Shown here piece by piece: positions 56,587-64,000 of a stretch of DNA of 64,000 nucleotides. The position numbers were made by a program, and so were the translations under genes. The notes under the pieces are model-generated. The model saw only the letters and a list, made by a program, of their open reading frames with translations. It did not search any database and was not told where the DNA came from. Position 1 is the first letter of the stretch. Every line of letters begins with the position of its first letter. The DNA comes from Hanleya hanleyi (Eukaryota; Mollusca; Polyplacophora; Lepidopleurida; Hanleyidae): the NCBI GenBank assembly GCA_036873755.1, contig JAVTVY010018900.1:1-64000 (forward strand), read 5' to 3'.

Positions 56587-59500
56587 CTAAATGTCCAGAT
56601 ACGTTGTAGTCAGACCATCGGGGAGCACTTTGCGCTTGGGGTAGAAGTACGTGAAGGCGTCCCGCTCCTGGGTGTACGAGCGCATCTGGTTCTCGATGAT
56701 ACGGAAACCTTTGTTGGTCCCACTGGCACTGGTCTGGCTCTGGAGTACATCAAGGTATAGGGCTTTGGTGATGTTTGGGTCACGTCGACTGACTCATTTG
56801 CAGCTGAATTTGTTGTCTCTACCATCGCAATAGTATGTTTTCGAACACAGAGCGATCATGGGCTCACCGCTCCATTCTAACTTGCAGAGGCCGGGCGTCC
56901 GCTTGTCGTAGGTGTGGTGGTCTTTTCTCGGTAGCCATTCATCTCTTTCCGCTTCATACTGGGCTCGTAGTTCTGGTTTCACGAGCGATTCCCAGTCCGG
57001 GTTGGAGACAGCCATGTATGCCGAATCGGTGTCCATTTCCATCAATTGCCAGTCTGATTGGTTGAAATACACGCCCATGAAATCATATATGAATTCCAGC
57101 ATTCGTAGTTTGGCCACATGGTACACCATGCACCCGATTTGTAGCGGCAGGTTATATGTTATGGTCTTTTTGGCTGAAGTCACTTCGTAGGTGGTGTCGT
57201 CAATCATCTCCATGCGTCGGTATAGGGGTGAATTCAGGCGTTTGCGTATCAGGCGTATGTATCTCTATAAAATGAAGCGGGCTTCTCTTTCGTCGACTGT
57301 ATGACAAAAGAGATGATTACAATTTCGACATCGTAAACTATCCCTTTCTGGACAGTAATATTCCAGTGGGACCTGCATATGGCGTATACATATCGCGCCT
57401 AATAGCATTTGCTAGATCCTGTGTTAAATGTGACGATTTTAATCAACGTCACAAAACATTGTTGCAGAAACTTATAAAACAGGGGTACACCACCAAGCGC
57501 CTCCACTCAATATTTCTCAAATTTGCCGATCCATATCGCATGCTGATAGCAAAATACGAGCGTAGCGTGCAAGATCTATGGCGTTACGTTTCGTAACTTG
57601 TGCCTAATTCCGCTAAACCCGGCGCTAGGGGCCGTATGAACCCATGTACTTCAAGATCCTCATGGTACTCATATGAACAGTCACAATCAAAGCGTGACTG
57701 AGATACATCATTCTTTAGATGACGACTTTACAACGAATATTATGGATTAAGAATACTGATCAGCGATACGGATTTGATATTTTTGGAACATCATGATGTC
57801 TTGCCGGCATCATTGAAAACTGTTGACCGCTTCTCTCTTGCAGGAAACAAGCCTATGTTTATGTATATTATGGTTGTCTTTTTGAATTTGGTGCTAATAC
57901 TCTTATAAGGAGTATGGAATAGGCTGAATTATGAATGACGGACCAGACGCTTGTAATTCAGGCGTTTGCAGGCTTGTTTTGTGGTACAAATGTTCACGGT
58001 GACGTGGCGGTCCTGGTTGGTTACCGTTTTCCATATCCGCCGTTCCCGAGTAATTTCATCATTTCCGCGATGATGGCTTTACTAGGGTCGGCGTCTCCTT
58101 GGCGACGGGCGGTAGTCACGTCGTTCGCGAACTTCTCGAAACAAGCCTCGGGGGTGAATTCCATGACTTGGTATATTTTGGTAATTTCCAGTCCGTGCCT
58201 CATATACCAACGTAGTAAAGGAGTGCCCAGCAATTTTTTTTTGCCCCACATACTACCGATCATCATACGCCGCGGTCGTGTTAGGTAGTCGTGTTCTTCA
58301 GCGTATGCGCGCATATGGTCCCCGATATCATCTCGACTCACCTCGGTGTTTTTGAAGATGGGCGGACATTCGCCAAACGTGTCTTTCAAGTGGTCCGGAA
58401 CGTGCAGATCACATTTCACGAATCCGTAGAGGTCTCCCGTCTCAACTGTGCGTAGGATGTCGGCCATGGTGATGATAGTCCGGTAATCCAGCAGTCGGTC
58501 GTGGGCGTGTAGAAAGGAGTATAACTCAGGTTGACGGCGTTGCATGTGGTGAAACTCACATTCCCATAGTTGTACATAGGCGTAGCCCAGCCCTCGGATG
58601 TAGTCACCATTCTTGTCTATTTCTTGACGTAAGGCGGCCGAGGTCAGTCCACGGCGCTCGTCATAGCGCCCTCCCGCAAACGAACACTCATGGCCGTGCC
58701 AACAACAGCCGTGGAACTGGAACACGGTCGGTATTGTATTGATGATAGCGAATCCGTCCACGGGAAGGCGCCGATCTCCAATCCGTTTTTCCGTGTGGTT
58801 GCCTTGGTGACGGATAGTGACGCCTCGTCGCTGACTTTCCCAATCCAGCCATTGTTCTGCTTGATGTTTTGCAGATCGTTGGGCTTTGAATTCCCGCCCC
58901 TCAGGGAGCCACCGCGTATAATGACCGGCCGGCATGGGTTGACCACGATAGGTAGAGGGCATTGGCGTCGAATCCGATTATTTTTTGACACAGTTTTCCT
59001 CCTCGGATACGAGGTTCCGGTATCGATGGAATATAATACTGGGGCCGCCCACGATATTTCCTTTCAAACAGTCAAACATGTCGGCGTCTTTCTGTTCGAT
59101 GAGAGCGAAGAAAGTGGGTAAATTCTGAAACCGATACCGCAGGGTCAGACCGGGGATGCTTACACAGTCTTTGAATATATCTACACCCATATCTCGGTAG
59201 AAGGCGGTCATTTTGTCGGTAGCTTCCAGAAAACGGACGACATCCAAATTGTTGTAATAGGCGAGGAAATCCGGAGAGTTTGCATACCTTCACGGACCCA
59301 CACCTGTTGGAGTTCGATATAGAGGGCGTCAGATAAAGCGTCTCCTTTGAGTTCGTTGTAGAAGGCCGCCTGGGGTGGAAGTTGCGGTTCGTCCAGACGC
59401 TCGATACTCCTCATGTAGTTATATGGAAAGCAACTTTTCTTCTCCGCGCAGTCGTAGGCTTTCACCCACTGGTCATAGCTGTAATTCGGCGCCAGGTAAT

Positions 59501-60603
59501 TCCGTACATCTAGAGCAACGTGGTTGTTCGTCTTCTTAATGATGAATTTCACATTTCCGGCTTTGGCGAGGTAGGGGTACAAGAATTCTTTGATTAAGTT
59601 CAAATCATACCGTCCCGAGTTAAATCCAAGGACGGGTAATTGACTCATGTATTCCAACAAACGCAGTTTCAGTTTCTGCGCGTAGGGTTTCTGTGGTTTG
59701 CGTTCCTCGTCCTTGCTTTCGTCTTCGTCGTCAGTATCGTCCTCCCCATCCGATGTTGGAATACCCGCATCAAGTCCCGCTAAAACATCACGGTAGGTAG
59801 TCGAGGCGAGATGTGCCGCACTGGCTTGACTGAGGGTGTCCAGGTAGTCCATCATTCGTGTAATCAGTTCATAGGGGTCACCTTTAGAGACGAAACACAC
59901 CGGAGCGGTCTCATACCCGGGTACGTTGGTGTGAATACTCACACTGAAGGGAATATGGTGCTGGGTCCATTGAGTTTTGGCCGATTATCTTTTCCATGGG
60001 TTCTAATAGGGCTTCAAAATCATAGCAGGCTCGGTATGGGAAATAACGGTGGTCCATGGGAACGTCAATACCTTCATCCGCCAGCTCTTCAAATATGGTG
60101 GCCGTGTTGTGGAATACGCCGCCGGGGAATTTTCGTTTGGTGGTCTTGTCACAGATTTTCTCGAGACGGTGTAAAAGCCAAGACTGGTCAAACACGCGAT
60201 GGCATTTACTATAGCTGTATGACTGGGCATACCTGTTTATGTCCGTAATGTACGAGAAATGCCCGACAGTGTCCGTTTGGTACAAATTCAATTTCATGGT
60301 TGTGTCGTATTTCCCCGCGGAACGATGTACGAGTCGGGCTGTGAGTTGTGGGGCGTCATTGTCATCATCTACGTGTTGGCCTAGTCTATACACGACAATA
60401 TTGACGTGGAACAAATTTTCCACCACAAGTGATAACGGGACCCCGCGGAAGTGCTGTTTTTCCATATTCTGTTCACGTAAGTATTTTCCCCAATAGCAGT
60501 TGGCCATTCGAGTACATTTCCTGGGTGGAAGTTTGTTGAGATGGATAGCCAGGCAGCGAAATAAACATTTCCTATCGGTGTAGGGCCCATCGCTTCCACT
60601 CAC
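56587..60603 (-). pseudogene. Polinton protein-primed family B DNA polymerase, decayed
   Basis: Would copy the element from a protein primer. In order: an N-terminal Cys-containing block (CLFRCLAIHL) typical of Polinton polymerases, exonuclease motif I (YDFEALLEP), motif II (GFNSGRYDLNL), motif A (around 58,955-58,975), a Cys/His-rich block (FHGCCWHGHEC), motif B (KLLGNGGYGK), motif C (MDTDSAY) and a C-terminal part ending near 56,587. Breaks: frameshifts near 59,930 and 59,240, at the A-run around 58,980, near 58,945 and at 58,027-58,031; an insertion at 57,246-57,954; an in-frame TGA at 56,794-56,796. Clearly non-functional, and much more damaged than the left-edge genes. Start at 60603 is the first Met of the open frame; no TATA box is evident. 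Confidence 0.88.
57246..57954 (+). mobile_element. 5'-truncated retroelement fragment inserted in the polymerase gene
   Basis: The 15-bp word AATTCAGGCGTTTGC flanks it on both sides (57,231-57,245 and 57,955-57,969), a target duplication. From about 57,290 to 57,596 the plus strand encodes the C-terminal end of a reverse-transcriptase polyprotein (LYDKRDDYNFDIVNYPFLDS and GPAYGVYISRLIAFARSC), a sequence type I know from invertebrate retroelements. There is no poly(A) tail, so the exact class is open; duplication length suits target-primed reverse transcription. Confidence 0.8.
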
Positions 60604-60910
60604 TAATTAGGCGTACATGCCTTCTCTGTGTTTCAACCAGTCCGGGAGATGGATGGGGAGTAGTAGGGTCTAAGCAGATCCGGTATTATTTTGCCGGGGG
60701 AGATAACTCTTGGGGAGATGACGGGGAGTTCCGCCAGGGGGCGCCACCAGCTCAAGAGACCAAAAACTACCTCCAGCACAGAAGAGTTCCAATCTAGGGG
60801 GAGGTAACTCTGGGTGACTATAGTTCCGGCAAAGGGCCCCTGGGCATGTATTCTTCCGCGGTGATGCGGTCTGGCGGTGATGCGGTCGCGGGAAAAAGCT
60901 TCCGCGGAGA
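60604..60910. other. Subterminal non-coding segment beside the polymerase gene
   Basis: GGGGGAGATAACTC and GGGGGAGGTAACTC words, CAGGGGGCGCCACCAG, then two CGCGGTGATGCGGTC-type repeats near 60,855-60,890 that also occur at 3,513 and 5,036. The 120-codon minus ORF here is not supported. Confidence 0.45.
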
Positions 60911-61002
60911 AAAAGTAGTCCCCAGACTTCAAATACGCTGCATGGTCCGATTGGGTCGAGTGAGGCATCAAAGTGAAGCATTCGTGAAGGGGCATCTAGT
61001 CA
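60911..61002 (-). repeat. Single inverted copy of the left 151-bp repeat
   Basis: AAAAAGTAGTCCC followed by GGTCCGATTGGGTCGAGTGA, GGCATCAAAGTGAAGCATTC and GTGAAGGGGCATCTAG, the complement of the unit at 4,930-5,030. Links the two Polinton relics to one family. Confidence 0.85.
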
Positions 61003-61007
61003 TGGGT

Positions 61008-61405
61008 GGGTGCATGTAAAATTAGGATTTTTTCCCGAAACTATAAAAAGCGGAATACGGACTTTTACCCCTAAAATAGAGGAAAACACCTATCAACCCT
61101 AGCCAAAAGGGCTAATATCGGTCCCTGGGCTTATTGGGACTTGCCTATCAAGTCAATGGGGCGGGTGCATGTAAAATTATGATTTTTTCTCGAAACTATA
61201 AAAAGCGGAATACGGACTTTTACCCCTAAAATAGGGGAAAACACCTATCAACCCTAGCCAAAAGGGCTAATATCGGTCGCCGGGCTTATTGGGGCCTGCC
61301 CATCAAGTCAATGGGGTAGATGCATGTAAAATTAGGGGTTTTTCCCGAAACTATAAAAAGCGGAATACGGACTTTACCCCTAAAATAGGGGAAAATCCCT
61401 ATCAA
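61008..61405. repeat. 155-bp tandem repeat, 2.6 copies
   Basis: Units GGGTGCATGTAAAATTA, CCCGAAACTATAAAAAGCGG, AATACGGACTTTTACCCCTA and AGCCAAAAGGGCTAATATCG start at 61,008, 61,163 and 61,317 and are over 90 percent alike by eye. Confidence 0.93.
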
Positions 61406-62730
61406 CCCTATAGTCCATGAGCCAGACCCCAAAATTTCATCAATTGGTACCACCTGGGGTGGCAAATTCTCATTATGATTTTTTGAAAGCCCTATATCCG
61501 TAGATGAAAAAAAAACTTTGAAAGCAAGCCGGGACTCACAGCTTAGTGGTAGTAATCACCTCTTAAAGACGGACACCCGAGTCCAATCTGAGGGACCAGA
61601 TTTTGGGGTAGGGGAAATATAAAGTTGCATAACTTTGCAAGTAATTGTGATATACTGACATTTGGCCACTCGAAATGTTGGTAATCTGATCATCTATATG
61701 TTGGTATCTGTTATATGCTAATTTGTCAATTATGTAGGTCACCAGAGGTCAAAAGGTCACGAAATCTGATGCCTGTCTAAAACGTGACCACCTGTAGGAA
61801 AACTCGCTGAGACACCGTGCCAATGGGACTTTCTTAACTTAAATGGGTTCAAATGGAAGCCAAGAAGTACCCAAGTCTATAATAAGTCTAAACAAGTGGA
61901 GTTTATTATTATTTAGACTGTGGCACAGAACTGTTTTTGACGCAATTTCAAAAATGGTCTTTTTATTGCGCTAAAAACAGGCATAATTGTATGAATTCGG
62001 ACAGCTTGAAATTAGTTGCATATTTTGACAAGTAACTACTCCAAATGCTAATGGCCATGTCTTAGGTCTATTCAGGGATTAGTTAAGCTACATGTCGAGG
62101 TAATTAGGTTACCAGAGGTCAAGGTCAAAGATTGACAATTATTAATTTTCTACATTTTTACTTGGGACTTTCATATTACAATTAGCGCTGCAGCATAGGT
62201 CCCAAAACTGAATTTTACCAAAGGTCATCATATATCAAACTGATCGTTATGGTACCAGGATTAAGGAAATGCATGATGCCATGCTTGAATACAATTACAA
62301 ACCAAGTTGTGACCTATTCTCCAGGGGGGGATATCAACCGTTCTTGAATGTAACCGTACTATAAATTTTGGCTCCTGATAACCTACTCTGTTGTTATGAT
62401 ATTTGTGCTGCAGGTTAGAGAAGCATACCCAATATATGTTTATAAACTTCCCCAGAAAGGCTGACCGCCCTCCAAGAAGAGCGGATGACGTTAGAAAAAG
62501 GCATTGCGGGAGGGGGGGGGGGGGGGAAGGGATCTGTTCGGCAATGTTTTTCACACAATAAGGAATGGACCTACTTCCATCGGAAAAGTGTACATTATGA
62601 TGAGGAAGAGTACTGATTCTCAATGGTATGTATACCTATTTGCCACACAGATGCTCATCCGTCATGTCGTACATTCCTCATCAGCTTCTTGTCATTTCTC
62701 TTGTTTATTAGAGGAATTAACGTTAGTATC
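61406..62730. other. Stretch without a recognised gene
   Basis: AT-rich with scattered AGGTCA words (61,737-61,760 and 62,105-62,125) and a poly-G run (62,512-62,526). No ORF with a recognisable domain. Confidence 0.5.
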
Positions 62731-62733
62731 AGA

Positions 62734-62868
62734 ATGGCGGAATTCAGTGTTGCTGCCCCTACCAAGAAGGCCAGATTGGACATTTTTGACGTAGAATCCA
62801 GCCTATTTTGTTCTGCGTCTTTCTCAAGGAAGAATCCACCTGTCCTTCCTGACACGACGAAGCTGTAA
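62734..62868 (+). other. Short ORF, possible first exon
   Basis: ATG in a good context, MAEFSVAAPTKKARLDIFDV onwards, 44 codons to a stop. No domain; reported for completeness. Confidence 0.15.
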
Positions 62869-63399
62869 TCGTTATTTTCAGTCTGCAACCAACACTAGGA
62901 TGAAACTGGACAAGTCCTACTCGAGAATAAAACAGACATCCTCGATGGAGTGAAAACATTTAGATATCACAGAGATTGTAGGTCGACATATTGCATTCGG
63001 CACCACATACAGAGATTAACTAGAGCACAGTCTGAGGGATGCACACATTTGATCAAAATGATCAGTAAGGCTGCTTACAAGATACCCCACCCCCCGTAAA
63101 GTATCGATACATTTTGGTGGTTAACGTTTCACGAGTAAGTTGAATGAGATTGCATCGGGTGGCGGTGGAAATGATCAGTAAGCATGCTTACAAGATACCC
63201 CCCGGATGAACATTTGATAGAAATTGAAAAACATTTGTAGTGGAACATAAGTATACATGTTCTAGTAGTTTACGGGTAAGTTCATTTAGATTGCATTTGG
63301 TGGCGTCACGGTATGTAAATAGTTGACAATGAGGACCTCACTTGGTCACGACTGTGGTCAACGGATTGTCTACGCATGTTATGCTCTGGACACGAAATG

Positions 63400-63690
63400 T
63401 TACGAAACAACTGAGAAAATTCTGCCCATAGGTGGCGCCACCTGTAGATGCACACGCGTCAAATGCAATCCCAAGCAAGGTCTCATGGTATGATAACTAC
63501 ATACTAGCTGATCATCCGGAAATGAAATGTTACGGACCGACAAGAAAGTTTTGCCCCCAGGTGGTGCCACCTGTAGAGGCACATGCACCAAACGCAATCT
63601 CAAGCGAGGTCTCATGGTGTGGTAGCTGAGAACCAAATTTGAGAGGAATCCAAGTAGCGGTTGTCAAGTTATGCTCTGGAAACGGGGGGG
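63400..63690. repeat. Two copies of a roughly 115-bp repeat
   Basis: GGTGGCGCCACCTGTAGATG, GCAATCCCAAGCAAGGTCTC and ATGAAATGTTACGGA recur 117 bp apart with changes. Followed by a G-run at 63,685-63,699. Confidence 0.7.
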
Positions 63691-63880
63691 GGGGGGGGAT
63701 AATTAAGCAGAGGGACAGTGGAAGCAGTAGTTCATCGGCTGCTTCTACCAACAGTAATCCAGGAGATACCACTGCTGTTATCCAGAAGATCACAATTGTC
63801 GAAATCTGCATTGTGAAATCTGCATTTGACTGGAAATGCAATTGCTTTATTTGCGGCATGTGCTGTTTTTCTTCTCACAG

Positions 63881-64000
63881 ATATTCAGCAAGCAATGCTA
63901 ACTGGTCGCTGGTGGCAACAGTCGTAGACGACACGTGTGATAATATCTACACAAAGGTTGTAGATGGTCAATTCCATTGTGACGGGCGCTACATTCAGAG
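63881..64000 (+). CDS. Possible internal exon, open at the right edge
   Basis: A strong acceptor (GTTTTTCTTCTCACAG) ends at 63880. One frame stays open to the window end, with YSASNANWSLVATVVDDTCD and HCDGRYIQ; the two Cys suggest an extracellular domain. No upstream exon identified and no family recognised. Confidence 0.35.

Noticed and set aside
60633..60995. 120-codon minus ORF upstream of the polymerase
   Set aside because: Runs through the inverted 151-bp repeat and other subterminal DNA; no domain and the composition matches the repeat.

Overview
The window looks like animal nuclear DNA, most likely from a mollusc. It has an intron-split gene with GT/AG junctions and almost no other coding density. 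It holds many dispersed repeats and tandem arrays, including elements built like the bivalve 'pearl' family: core repeats followed by an (ACAG/ACGG)n microsatellite and a hairpin tail. It also holds two copies of a SINE-like repeat whose 3' part, read in reverse, resembles a tRNA B box. The taxon is inferred from these repeats, not proven.

Left edge (1-5,030): the end of a Polinton/Maverick-type virus-like transposon, all genes on the minus strand. In order of transcription from the terminus they are a small tail-anchored protein (2,852-3,178, one in-frame stop), two paralogous proteins that look like tandem PC4-type single-strand-DNA-binding folds (2,136-2,789 and 1,591-2,055), a DDE integrase with chromodomain (489-1,562, one in-frame stop) and a Ser/Thr-rich membrane protein running off the window (1-438). 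Each gene has its own TATA box 37-52 bp before its ATG, close to or overlapping the end of the preceding gene. Outside the genes lie a CpG-rich promoter-like segment and about seven 151-bp tandem repeats, each with an NRF1-like GCGCATGCGC palindrome.

Middle (12,112-39,255): one minus-strand gene whose 12 coding exons all join in phase (631 codons plus stop). The product starts with two degenerate EF-hands, continues as a charged coiled coil, and ends in a segment resembling the dynein heavy-chain stalk and microtubule-binding domain, then a basic Ser/Pro-rich tail. I do not recognise the gene by name. Its introns are filled with satellites (34-, 34-, 48- and 70-bp units), TTAA-flanked hairpin MITEs, a TA-flanked MITE family and pearl-like repeats. 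The 48-bp satellite carries an 18-bp palindrome centred on the CRE site TGACGTCA.

39,300-55,800: a nest of inverted-repeat elements. A 2.8-kb element (8-bp target duplication) sits inside an older MITE. Further right, an 11.1-kb TIR element (44,666-55,788) encloses a 9.1-kb TIR element (44,988-54,111), which encloses a 2.6-kb near-palindrome of the same family as the outermost element; the three pairs of ends have matching 6-bp duplications. A few isolated exon-like ORFs lie here.

Right edge (55,900-64,000): a decayed Polinton protein-primed DNA polymerase B gene (56,587-60,603, minus) with several frameshifts, an in-frame stop and a retroelement fragment inserted with a 15-bp duplication. 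It is followed by one copy of the 151-bp repeat in the opposite orientation, a 155-bp tandem repeat, and a possible plus-strand exon running off the right end.

No rRNA, tRNA gene or CRISPR array was seen.
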